Source: Allobosea sp. BH3
GTDB taxonomy: Bacteria; Pseudomonadota; Alphaproteobacteria; Rhizobiales; Beijerinckiaceae
Direction of reading: 5' to 3'
Length of the DNA: 64,000 nt
Assembly: GCF_025499465.1 (NCBI RefSeq)
Contig: NZ_JAIMCA010000005.1
Coordinates: 558,001 to 622,000 of the forward strand
Positions 25,922-33,621 of this stretch are shown one piece after another. The position numbers were made by a program, and so were the translations under genes. Under the pieces are notes generated by a model. The model worked only from the letters and a program-made list of their open reading frames with translations, was not told the DNA's origin and searched no databases. Each line of letters begins with the position of its first letter. Positions within the stretch are counted from its first letter, which is position 1.

Positions 25922-26740
25922 TCAACTCGCCAGCGTACTCAGGCTGCGCGAGGGATAGCGCAGCGCGACATCGAAGGGGTTGAGCCGGGCGCCCAGGCTC
26001 TCCGCCTCGCTGCGCAGGATGGCGACGACATTGGGCAGCCGATCGTCGCGCAGCCGCTCGGCCAGCGTGCCGATGCTCAGCGAGGCGACGACGCGCCCCT
26101 GCGCATCGAAGACCGGCACGGCCACGCCGGCCATGCCGGGAATGAGCCCGCTGTTGAGATTGACCCAGCCCTGCGCCCGCGCCTTTTCGATGCCGCTGCG
26201 CAAGGCTGCCTCGTCGAGGAAGCCGCGGTCGAGCAGGCGGGGCATGTTGAAGCGGATCACGGCTTCGCGCTCGGCCTCCGGCAGATGCGCCAGCATGGCG
26301 AGGCTGCCCTGGCCGATGCCGAGCGGCACCTTGCCGCCGATGTCGCCGGTGAAGGAGCGGATCGGGAAGGGGCCTTCGATGCGGTCGAGGCAGACGGCGT
26401 CGTAGCCGTTGCGCACCAGCAGGAAGATCGTGTCGTTGAGCGTTGCCGAGAGCCTGAGAAGAGTCGGCCGGGCGAGCTCGCGCAGGCCGCCCGCCTGTCC
26501 GGCGCGGGCCGCGAGGACGAAGAAGTCGAGCGCCAGCCGGTAGCGCTTGCCACCTGCGGCCTGCTCGACGAAGCCCTCCGCCATCAGGTCGCGCAGCGCG
26601 CGGTGCGCCGTGGGCTGCCCGCAGCCGGCCCTGTCGGCGATGTCCTTCAGCCGCATGCCGGCCTCGTCGCCGTCGGCGAGGAGGCGCAGCAGGCCGAGCG
26701 CGCGGCGCAATGAGGAAAGCGTTTCGTTCGAGGGTTCCAT
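25922..26740 (-). CDS. IclR family transcriptional regulator
   Basis: Predicted 272-residue regulator. The N-terminal winged helix (SSLRRALGLLRLLADGDEAG, then LKDIADRAGCGQPTAHRALR) is followed by an IclR effector domain (about 85-260) with GKVPLGIGQGSLAMLAHLP and SGLIPGMAGVAVPVFD. These proteins repress or activate catabolic operons in response to the substrate or an intermediate. It is divergent from an ABC importer/oxidase operon across about 170 AT-rich bases containing an IclR-box-like palindrome, so that operon and its own gene are the likely targets. Confidence 0.93.
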   Translation of the reverse strand: MEPSNETLSSLRRALGLLRLLADGDEAGMRLKDIADRAGCGQPTAHRALRDLMAEGFVEQAAGGKRYRLALDFFVLAARAGQAGGLRELARPTLLRLSATLNDTIFLLVRNGYDAVCLDRIEGPFPIRSFTGDIGGKVPLGIGQGSLAMLAHLPEAEREAVIRFNMPRLLDRGFLDEAALRSGIEKARAQGWVNLNSGLIPGMAGVAVPVFDAQGRVVASLSIGTLAERLRDDRLPNVVAILRSEAESLGARLNPFDVALRYPSRSLSTLAS

Positions 26741-26784
26741 AAAACGGAATGTGTTTGATCGGCGAGGGGATAAAATTCCACATA

Positions 26785-26799
26785 CCGAAATTATTTCAA
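26785..26799. promoter_or_regulatory. Candidate IclR-family operator
   Basis: The sequence CCGAAATTATTTCAA contains the perfect inverted repeat GAAAT-t-ATTTC (26787-26797), identical to the core of the E. coli IclR box (TGGAAATNATTTCCA). It lies in the AT-rich divergent region between the iclR-family gene and the ABC/oxidase operon. The outer bases differ from the E. coli box. Confidence 0.55.
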
Positions 26800-26911
26800 T
26801 AATAATTCTCTAATACAGAATTCTTGATTGACGGAATTATGTCAGCCCGTTTCGCTTCGGTATCGCAGACCGGCTTTCCGGCCACGGGAAAGCCCGCCGA
26901 TCGAGGTGCTG

Positions 26912-27964
26912 ATGGGCTTTCTGACGCTGCAATCCCTGAGCAAGGCTTTCGGCGACTTCACCGCCGTCCGCGATGTCGATCTCAGCGTCGACAAGGGCGA
27001 GTTCGTCTCGCTGCTCGGCCCCTCCGGCTGCGGCAAGACGACGACGCTGCAGATGATCGCGGGCCTCGTCGAGCCGACGCAGGGCACGATCACCCTCGAC
27101 GGCCGCGACATCACCCGCGAGAAGCCGAACCGCCGCGGCCTCGGAATCGTCTTCCAGAGCTACGCGCTCTTTCCCCATATGACGGTCGCCGAGAACGTCG
27201 CCTTCGGGCTTGAGATGCGCAAGATCGGCAAGGCCGAGCGCGACCGGCGCGTCGCGGAGATTCTCGGCCTCGTCCATCTCTCGCCCTTCGCCGCGCGCTA
27301 TCCGCGCCAGCTCTCCGGCGGCCAGCGCCAGCGCGTCGCCATCGCGCGGGCTCTCGTGATCAAGCCGCCGGTGCTGCTGCTCGACGAGCCGCTATCGAAC
27401 CTCGACGCCAAGCTGCGCGAGGAGATGCAGTTCGAACTGCGCCGCATCCAGCGCAGCGTCGGCACCACCACGATCATGGTCACCCACGACCAGGCCGAGG
27501 CGCTCTCGATCAGCGACCGTGTCGTCGTCATGGAGCAGGGGCGCATGACCCAGATCGACGCGCCCTACCGCCTCTATGAGCGGCCGGCGACGGCCTTCAT
27601 CTCTTCCTTCGTCGGCAAGATGAACAGCATTGACGCGGTCTGGCGCGGCGGTCGGGCCGAGGCGGCCGGGCTCGCCCTGCCTGCCGAAGCTGGCAGCCTT
27701 CCGGAAGGCGCGACCGTCACCGTTGCGGTCCGGCCCGAGAAGATCCTGCTCGGCGAGGCTGGGCAGGGGCTCTTCGACGGCACCGTCGCGAGCCGCTTCT
27801 TCCTCGGTAGCTACTGGCTGTTCAATGTCGAGACGCCTGTCGGCACCGTCGTCGTTTCGCTGCCCAATCAGGGCGCCGAGCCGGTGGCGGAGGGCGCGGC
27901 GGTCTCGCTGCGCTGGCAGCCGGAGAGCGCGGCCGTTGCGGCACCTGCGGGAGCGGCGGCATGA
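26912..27964 (+). CDS. ABC transporter ATP-binding protein (PotA/opine type)
   Basis: Predicted 350-residue ATPase with intact Walker A LLGPSGCGKTTTLQMI, Q-loop IVFQSYALFPHM, signature LSGGQRQRVAIARAL, Walker B LLLDEPLSNLDAKLRE, H-loop MVTHDQAEAL and a C-terminal TOBE_2 domain (about 270-340). This is the layout of PotA-like importers of polyamines, opines and related cations. The start ATG 26912 has GAGGTG just upstream; a longer frame adds 28 unrelated residues. First gene of a seven-gene operon with tight overlaps (ATGA to the next gene). Confidence 0.92.
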   Translation: MGFLTLQSLSKAFGDFTAVRDVDLSVDKGEFVSLLGPSGCGKTTTLQMIAGLVEPTQGTITLDGRDITREKPNRRGLGIVFQSYALFPHMTVAENVAFGLEMRKIGKAERDRRVAEILGLVHLSPFAARYPRQLSGGQRQRVAIARALVIKPPVLLLDEPLSNLDAKLREEMQFELRRIQRSVGTTTIMVTHDQAEALSISDRVVVMEQGRMTQIDAPYRLYERPATAFISSFVGKMNSIDAVWRGGRAEAAGLALPAEAGSLPEGATVTVAVRPEKILLGEAGQGLFDGTVASRFFLGSYWLFNVETPVGTVVVSLPNQGAEPVAEGAAVSLRWQPESAAVAAPAGAAA

Positions 27965-28812
27965 AGGCTCGCGCGCTGACGCCCTGGCTTCTGGTCTCGC
28001 CGGCGACGCTGCTGTTCCTCGGACTGGTCGTCCTGCCGCTCATCCTGACGCTGATCCTGTCCTTCCACGCTTACGATCACAACGCGGGCATTCAGAACAG
28101 CTTCACCGTCTCGCACTACGTCAAGGTCGTCACGGACGACTACTACCTGACGATCTTCTGGCGGACGCTCAGGCTCGCCGCGCTGACGACGCTCATCTGC
28201 GTGCTGATCGGCGCGCCGGAGGCCTATGTGCTCTCGCGCATGGGCGATCCCTGGCGCTCGATCTTCCTGCTCGTGATCATCGGCCCGCTCCTGGTCTCGG
28301 TCGTGGTGCGCGCCTTCGGCTGGAGCATGCTGCTGGGCTCGACCGGACTCATCAACCAGACGCTGCGGGCGCTCGGTCTCGACACGGTGAGGCTGCTCTA
28401 CACCGAGACGGCGATCGTGATCGCGCTGGTCCACGTCATGCTGCCCTTCATGGTCATCCCGGTCTGGACGGCACTGCAGAAGCTCGATCCGATGGTCGAG
28501 GCCGCGGCCCTGACGCTGGGAGCTTCGCATTTCACGGCGCTGCGCCGGGTGGTGCTGCCGCAGGTCTCGCTCGGCATGCTCTCCGGCAGCCTGATCGTCT
28601 TCGGCCTCTCCGCCAGCGCCTTTGCCATTCCCGGCCTGCTCGGCGGAAGGCGCCTCAAGATGGCGGCGACCTTGGTCTACGATGAGTACATGTCCGAGCT
28701 GAACTGGCCGCTCGGCGCCACCATCGCGATCATCGTGCTCGTCGCCAACCTCGCCATCATGCTGGGCTACAACCGTGTCGTCGAGACGCGCGCCCGCCGG
28801 GCTCTGGGCTGA
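27961..28812 (+). CDS. ABC transporter permease (PotB-like)
   Basis: Predicted 283-residue permease with about six membrane helices. N-terminal LLVSPATLLFLGLVVLPLIL and the EAA loop EAAALTLGASHFTALRRVVL near residue 180-200 identify it. Paired with the next permease. The start overlaps the ATPase stop. Likely transports a small organic cation or amino-acid derivative, judging from the ATPase and binding protein types. Confidence 0.9.
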   Translation: MKARALTPWLLVSPATLLFLGLVVLPLILTLILSFHAYDHNAGIQNSFTVSHYVKVVTDDYYLTIFWRTLRLAALTTLICVLIGAPEAYVLSRMGDPWRSIFLLVIIGPLLVSVVVRAFGWSMLLGSTGLINQTLRALGLDTVRLLYTETAIVIALVHVMLPFMVIPVWTALQKLDPMVEAAALTLGASHFTALRRVVLPQVSLGMLSGSLIVFGLSASAFAIPGLLGGRRLKMAATLVYDEYMSELNWPLGATIAIIVLVANLAIMLGYNRVVETRARRALG

Positions 28813-28818
28813 CACGCC

Positions 28819-29613
28819 ATGCAGAAGAACGGCCCCCTCGCCCTGATCTTCCACGGCCTCGTCGTCGCCTTCGTGCTGGCGCCGCTCGTCGTGGTCTGCC
28901 TCGTCGCCTTCACGCCGGAGAACACGCTCTCGATCCCGACCACGAGCTTCTCGCTGCGCTGGTTCGAGGCGATCTTCCAGCACCCGGATTTCGTGCCGTC
29001 CTTCTACAACAGCCTGTGGCTGGCGACGCTGGCCGCGACGATTTCGGTGCTGCTCGCGGTGCCGGCGGCGCTGGCGATCGACCGCTACCAGTTCCCCGGC
29101 CGAGACGTTCTCAACGGGCTCTTCCTCTCGCCGCTCATCATCCCGCATCTCGTGCTGGGCGTGGCCTTCCTGCGCCTCTTCGCGCTGATCGGCGGTACGG
29201 GCTCCTTCGGCTGGCTGGTCTTCACCCACGTCATTATCGTCACGCCCTATGTCATGCGCCTCGTCATGGCCTCCTTCACCGGCATGGACCGCGGCGCCGA
29301 GCAGGCGGCGATGACGCTGGGCGCCTCGCACTGGACGGTGTTCCGCCGCATCACCGCGCCGATGATCCTGCCCGGGATCAGCGGCGGCTGGCTGCTCGCC
29401 TTCATCAACAGCTTCGACGAGCTGACTATGTCGATCTTCGTGACCTCGCCGCAGACGGTGACGCTGCCTGTGCGCATGTACATGTACGCCACGGAGTCGA
29501 TCGACCCGATGATGGCGGCCGTCTCTGCCCTGATGATCGCGCTGACGGCCGGCGCCATGCTGGTGATCGACCGCGTTTTCGGCCTCGACAAGATCCTGGT
29601 CGGGGAGAAGTGA
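28819..29613 (+). CDS. ABC transporter permease (PotC-like)
   Basis: Predicted 264-residue permease with six hydrophobic helices, TTSFSLRWFEAIFQHPDF near the N-terminus as in PotC proteins, and the EAA-type loop EQAAMTLGASHWTVFRRITA at about 165-185. It lies 6 bp after the first permease and ends 2 bp before the ATG of the [2Fe-2S] subunit gene, so import and oxidation genes are physically one unit. Confidence 0.9.
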   Translation: MQKNGPLALIFHGLVVAFVLAPLVVVCLVAFTPENTLSIPTTSFSLRWFEAIFQHPDFVPSFYNSLWLATLAATISVLLAVPAALAIDRYQFPGRDVLNGLFLSPLIIPHLVLGVAFLRLFALIGGTGSFGWLVFTHVIIVTPYVMRLVMASFTGMDRGAEQAAMTLGASHWTVFRRITAPMILPGISGGWLLAFINSFDELTMSIFVTSPQTVTLPVRMYMYATESIDPMMAAVSALMIALTAGAMLVIDRVFGLDKILVGEK

Positions 29614-29615
29614 GC

Positions 29616-29906
29616 ATGGCTCTGCTCCGCCGCATCGCCCGCAAGGACCACGCCGCCATCGCCTTCACGCTGGATGGCGTGCCCTGCGAGGGCCGGGCCG
29701 GCGACACGCTGCTGAGCGCGATCCTGAACCGTGCCGACAGCCTGCGCCGCAGCGAGTTCAGCGGCGAGCCGCGCGCGGGCTTCTGCCAGATGGGCGCCTG
29801 TCAGGATTGCTGGGTGGCGACCGAGACGGGCGAGCGCCTGCGCGCCTGCACGACGCCGCTCCTGCCCGGCATGCGGATCGTCACCATGATGGGGAAGGCG
29901 GCGTGA
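29616..29906 (+). CDS. (2Fe-2S) ferredoxin-like subunit of an opine-oxidase-type dehydrogenase
   Basis: Predicted 96-residue small subunit. Cysteines in FCQMGACQDCWV and RLRACTT give the CX4CX2C...C pattern of a plant-type [2Fe-2S] cluster. HcnA of hydrogen cyanide synthase and the small subunit of opine/proline dehydrogenase-type complexes look like this. It would pass electrons between the FAD subunits encoded by the next two genes. A GTG at 29610 is an alternative start. It overlaps the next gene by 4 bp (GTGA). Confidence 0.87.
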   Translation: MALLRRIARKDHAAIAFTLDGVPCEGRAGDTLLSAILNRADSLRRSEFSGEPRAGFCQMGACQDCWVATETGERLRACTTPLLPGMRIVTMMGKAA

Positions 29907-31312
29907 ACGCGCGCCCGCAACCGCTCGTCGTCGGAGCTGGTCCGGCCGGCATCCGCGCGGCCGAGGCGCTCGTCGCGGGGGGGCTGCGCCCGCTCGTCGT
30001 CGACGAGGCGCCGGCCTGCGGCGGCCAGATCTACCGCCAGCGCCTGATGCCGGACGGACGCTCGACCAAGGACCTCTACGGCTCCGAAGCCGGCAAGGCC
30101 GAGCGCCTCCACGCCGCCTTCGTCGCGCTCGAAGGCCGGATCGACCACTGGCCGCAGGCGCTGCTCTGGAATCTGCGGGATGGCATGGCGGACATCGCGG
30201 TGGCCGGCGCCAGCCGCCGCGTCGCCTATGACGGGCTGGTGCTCGCCACCGGCGCGACCGACCGCGTGCTGCCGATTCCGGGCTGGACGTTGCCGGGCGT
30301 CTTCACCCTCGGCGGCGCGCAGGTCGCGCTCAAGGCGCAGGGCTGCACCATCGGCAGCCGCGTCGTCTTCGCCGGCTCAGGGCCGCTGCTCTATCTCGTC
30401 GCCTGGCAGTACATGAAGGCCGGCGTCGAGGTCGCAGCGGTGCTGGACGCGGCTCCCGCCTCCGCCAAGCTCCACCTTCTCAAGGCGCTGCCGCTCGATG
30501 CCGGCATCGTCCTGCGCGGCCTGCGCTTCGCGGCCGAGCTGCGCCTGCGCGGCGTCGCGATCCGCAACGGCGTCGAGGGCCTGCGCATCGAGGGCGAGGG
30601 CAGGGTGGCCGGCATCGCCTGGCGCGAGGGCGGCCGTGAGCGGCGCCTCGCCTGCGACGGCGTCGGCTATGGCCTTGGATTGCGGTCCGAGACGCAACTC
30701 GCCGACCTCGCCGGTTGCACTTTCCGCTTCAACGAGCGCGACCGCGCCTGGCTTCCGCAGCGCGACGCTGCCGGCCGGGCCTCCGTTGCCGGCGTCTATC
30801 TCGCAGGCGACGGCGCCGGCATTGCCGGGGCCGATGCGGCCGAGCGTGCCGGCGAGCGCGCCGCGCTGGCGCTGCTCGAGGATCGCGGCTTGGGCTTCGA
30901 CAGGGCGCGCGCCGCGGCGCTCGAAGCGGAGCTTGCCCGGATCAGCCGTTTGCGCAGCGTGCTCGAAGCCGCCTTTCCCTTCCCCGCGCATTGGGCGGCC
31001 GGCATCGACGACGCCACCGTGCTCTGCCGGTGCGAGGAGGTCACCGCCCGCACTGTCCGCGACGCCGCGGGCCGCTTCGACATCGGTGAGATCAACCGGC
31101 TGAAGGCTGTCAGCCGTGTCGGCATGGGCCGCTGCCAGGGCCGGATTTGCGCCACTGCCTCTGCCGAGGTGCTGGCCGCTGCGACGGGCAGGCCGATCGA
31201 CGCGGTCGGCCGGCTGCGCGCCCAGGCACCGGTGAAGCCGATCCCGCTCGCCATGCAGCTCGCGGCCAATGGGCCGGAAGCCGCGGCAAGCCTGCCGGAG
31301 GCTGCAGAATGA
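29903..31312 (+). CDS. NAD(P)/FAD-dependent oxidoreductase with BFD-like [2Fe-2S] domain
   Basis: Predicted 469-residue flavoprotein, resembling HcnB and opine oxidase subunit A. The FAD-binding GAGPAGIRAAEAL is at the N-terminus; VLATGATDRVLPIPGWTLPG and VVFAGSGPLLYLVA mark the pyridine-nucleotide-disulfide reductase fold, and VAGVYLAGDGAGIAGADAAE the second FAD motif. The C-terminal BFD-like Fe-S domain has LCRCEEVTA and GMGRCQGRICAT. It starts with GTG at 29903. Partner of the DAO-type subunit that follows (ATGA overlap). Confidence 0.9.
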   Translation: MNARPQPLVVGAGPAGIRAAEALVAGGLRPLVVDEAPACGGQIYRQRLMPDGRSTKDLYGSEAGKAERLHAAFVALEGRIDHWPQALLWNLRDGMADIAVAGASRRVAYDGLVLATGATDRVLPIPGWTLPGVFTLGGAQVALKAQGCTIGSRVVFAGSGPLLYLVAWQYMKAGVEVAAVLDAAPASAKLHLLKALPLDAGIVLRGLRFAAELRLRGVAIRNGVEGLRIEGEGRVAGIAWREGGRERRLACDGVGYGLGLRSETQLADLAGCTFRFNERDRAWLPQRDAAGRASVAGVYLAGDGAGIAGADAAERAGERAALALLEDRGLGFDRARAAALEAELARISRLRSVLEAAFPFPAHWAAGIDDATVLCRCEEVTARTVRDAAGRFDIGEINRLKAVSRVGMGRCQGRICATASAEVLAAATGRPIDAVGRLRAQAPVKPIPLAMQLAANGPEAAASLPEAAE

Positions 31313-32484
31313 GCCGGCATCTCGACATCGACGTCGCCATCGTCGGTGGCGGTCTGGTCGGCTCTTCGGCGGCGCTGGCGCTGCGCGGCATGGGCTTCAG
31401 CGTCGCCCTGCTCGACAAGGGCTTCTGCGGCGCGCAGGCGAGCGGCGTGAACTATGGCGGCGTGCGCCGGCAGGGCCGGCCGCGCGAGCAACTGCCGCTC
31501 TCCCAGCGCTCCCATGCCGTCTGGCCCCGCCTGAGGGAGCTGATCGGCATCGACGGCGAGTTCATCCGCTCCGGCCATCTCAAGCTCGCCCGCAGCGAGG
31601 CCGACATGACTTCGCTGGAAGACTATGCGCAAGACGTCGCCGACCAGGGCCTCGACCTTGAGCTGATCGGCCATAACGGCCTGCGCGAGCGCTTTGCCTG
31701 GATCGACGGCGGCATCGTCGGCGCCTCGCTCTGCGCCGGCGACGGCCACGCCAATCCGCGCCTCGTCTCGGCGGCCTTCGCGAGTGCCGCGCGGCGCGCC
31801 GGCGCGCATGTGCTGGAGAACACGCCCGTCACCGGCATCGCCCGCAACGGCGAAGGCTTCGTGCTGGAGGCCGGAGACGGCATCCGCCTCAAGGCGCGCA
31901 TCGTCATCAACAGCGCCGGCGCCTGGGCCGACCGTTTCGCCGCGGATTTCGGCGAACCTGTCCCGCTCACGCGCATCTATCCCTCGATGATCGTCACCGA
32001 GCCGGTGGCGCCGGTGATGACCGTCAACATCGGAATCGAGGGCGGCGGCATCTATGCAAGGCAGGTGGAACGGGGAAACTGCGTCGTCGGGGGCGAGCGC
32101 GCTTTGCCGCTGGACGATCCCGACTTCTCGCGTCCGCAGGGCGAAGCGGTGCTCAGCATCATGAACCGCACCGCCGAGATGTTCCCGGCGCTGCGCCATG
32201 CCCAGGCTATCCGCTTCTGGTCCGGCACCGAGGCCTCGATGCCGGACAGGAACCCGGTGATCGGCTTCAGCGGCACCACGCCGGGGCTGCTCCATGCCTT
32301 CGGCTTCACCGGCGCTGGCTTCCAGATCGCGCCCGGCGTCGGCGAGGTCCTGGCTGAGCTCGTCCGCGACGGCCGCACATCGACGCCGATCGAGGCCTTC
32401 TCGATCGCGCGCTTCAACCAAGACCGCACCAGCCACGGCTCGGGTGCGGCCCATCATCCAGAGCCGCAAAGCAGGGGAGCCTAG
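31309..32484 (+). CDS. FAD-dependent oxidoreductase, DAO family (catalytic subunit)
   Basis: Predicted 391-residue D-amino-acid-oxidase-fold flavoenzyme, resembling HcnC, opine oxidase subunit B or sarcosine oxidase beta. The dinucleotide motif DVAIVGGGLVGSSAALALRG is at residues 7-26; SGVNYGGVRRQGRP and the C-terminal AFGFTGAGFQIAPGVGEVLA are family elements. It would oxidise a secondary amine or amino-acid derivative, with electrons passing through the other two subunits to the respiratory chain. The substrate is presumably what the surrounding ABC importer brings in. It ends 3 bp before the binding-protein gene. Confidence 0.88.
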   Translation: MSRHLDIDVAIVGGGLVGSSAALALRGMGFSVALLDKGFCGAQASGVNYGGVRRQGRPREQLPLSQRSHAVWPRLRELIGIDGEFIRSGHLKLARSEADMTSLEDYAQDVADQGLDLELIGHNGLRERFAWIDGGIVGASLCAGDGHANPRLVSAAFASAARRAGAHVLENTPVTGIARNGEGFVLEAGDGIRLKARIVINSAGAWADRFAADFGEPVPLTRIYPSMIVTEPVAPVMTVNIGIEGGGIYARQVERGNCVVGGERALPLDDPDFSRPQGEAVLSIMNRTAEMFPALRHAQAIRFWSGTEASMPDRNPVIGFSGTTPGLLHAFGFTGAGFQIAPGVGEVLAELVRDGRTSTPIEAFSIARFNQDRTSHGSGAAHHPEPQSRGA

Positions 32485-32487
32485 ATC

Positions 32488-33540
32488 ATGATTACCCGTC
32501 GCAACCTATTGGCCGGCACCGTCGCCACTGTGGCGCTCGCCGCTGCCGGCAGCGCCTTCGCCCAGAGCAAGACGCTCTATGTCGGCATGAATGGCGGCAA
32601 TTTCGAGCGCACCTTCACCCAGGGCGTCTTCCCGGCCTTCGAGAAGGCCAACGACGTCAAGATCGTCGTCGTGCCCGGCACCTCGGCCGACATCCTCGCC
32701 AAGGCGACGGCGGCCAAGGACAAGCCCCAGATGCACGTCATGTTCCTCGACGACGGCGTGATGGTCCGCGCCGTCGGCGCCGGCCTGTGCCAGAAGCTCA
32801 AGGACAGCCCCGAGCTCGGCCAGGTCGACAAGGGCGCCCGCATGAAGGACGACATGGCCGTCGGCATCGACATGGGCATGACCGGCCTCGCCTACAACAA
32901 GAAGATGTTCGACGAGAAGGGCTGGGCGGCGCCGACCTCGTGGATGGATCTCGCCGATCCCAAGTTCAAGGACAAGGTGGTCTTCCAGTCCGCCTCGGCG
33001 TCGTCCTTCGGCCTGCACGCCTTCCTGATGTTCAACCGCATCCAGGGCGGCACCGAGGCCAATGTCGAGCCGGGCTTCACCAAGTTCCGCGACACCATCG
33101 GCAAGAACGTGCTCGAGTTCATCCCGAACTCGGCCAAGATTTCCGAGATGGTCCAGACCGGCGACGCCGCGATCTTCCCGCTGACTCCGACCGGCGTCTC
33201 GACCCTGAAGGAAAAGGGCATCCCGGTCGAATACGCCCAGCCCAAGGAAGGCTCCGTCGTGCTGATGGTGGCGCAGTGCGTCATCGCCAACAACTCTGAG
33301 CCGGAGCTGGCCCAGAAGCTGGCCGCCTATCTGCTCTCGGCCGAGGCCCAGGAGAAGGCGCTGGCGACCGGTAACATCGTGCCCTCGAACCCGGGTGCCA
33401 AGGCCACGACGCCGGAGGCCAGCCAGAAGCTGGAGACCTTCCACACCAACATGAAGACTGCGGTGGTGCTGGACTGGGACGCGATCAACGCCAAGCGTCC
33501 CGAATGGAACAGCCGCTGGAACAAGATGATCGAGCGCTGA
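32488..33540 (+). CDS. ABC transporter substrate-binding protein (polyamine/opine type)
   Basis: Predicted 350-residue periplasmic binding protein. The N-terminus has TRRNLLAG followed by a hydrophobic stretch and AFAQ, a Tat- or Sec-type signal with cleavage after about residue 25. The body (YVGMNGGNFERTF, DMGMTGLAYNKKMFDEKG, PLTPTGVSTLKEKG) matches family-1/PotD-like proteins. It completes the importer whose ATPase and permeases open the operon; the oxidase genes lie between. A strong terminator follows. Confidence 0.9.
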   Translation: MITRRNLLAGTVATVALAAAGSAFAQSKTLYVGMNGGNFERTFTQGVFPAFEKANDVKIVVVPGTSADILAKATAAKDKPQMHVMFLDDGVMVRAVGAGLCQKLKDSPELGQVDKGARMKDDMAVGIDMGMTGLAYNKKMFDEKGWAAPTSWMDLADPKFKDKVVFQSASASSFGLHAFLMFNRIQGGTEANVEPGFTKFRDTIGKNVLEFIPNSAKISEMVQTGDAAIFPLTPTGVSTLKEKGIPVEYAQPKEGSVVLMVAQCVIANNSEPELAQKLAAYLLSAEAQEKALATGNIVPSNPGAKATTPEASQKLETFHTNMKTAVVLDWDAINAKRPEWNSRWNKMIER

Positions 33541-33570
33541 GCGCCGCTGTCGTCGATCCTGCCCTAGCAA

Positions 33571-33604
33571 AGAAGGGCGCCCTTTCGGGCGCCCTTCTCG
33601 TTTG
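33571..33604. terminator. Rho-independent terminator, probably bidirectional
   Basis: A 12-bp inverted repeat agaagggcgccc (33571-33582) / gggcgcccttct (33587-33598) with loop tttc, followed by cgttt. It sits between the convergent binding-protein gene and the giant RTX gene. Confidence 0.88.
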
Positions 33605-33621
33605 TCGCCTGTGCCGTGGTC

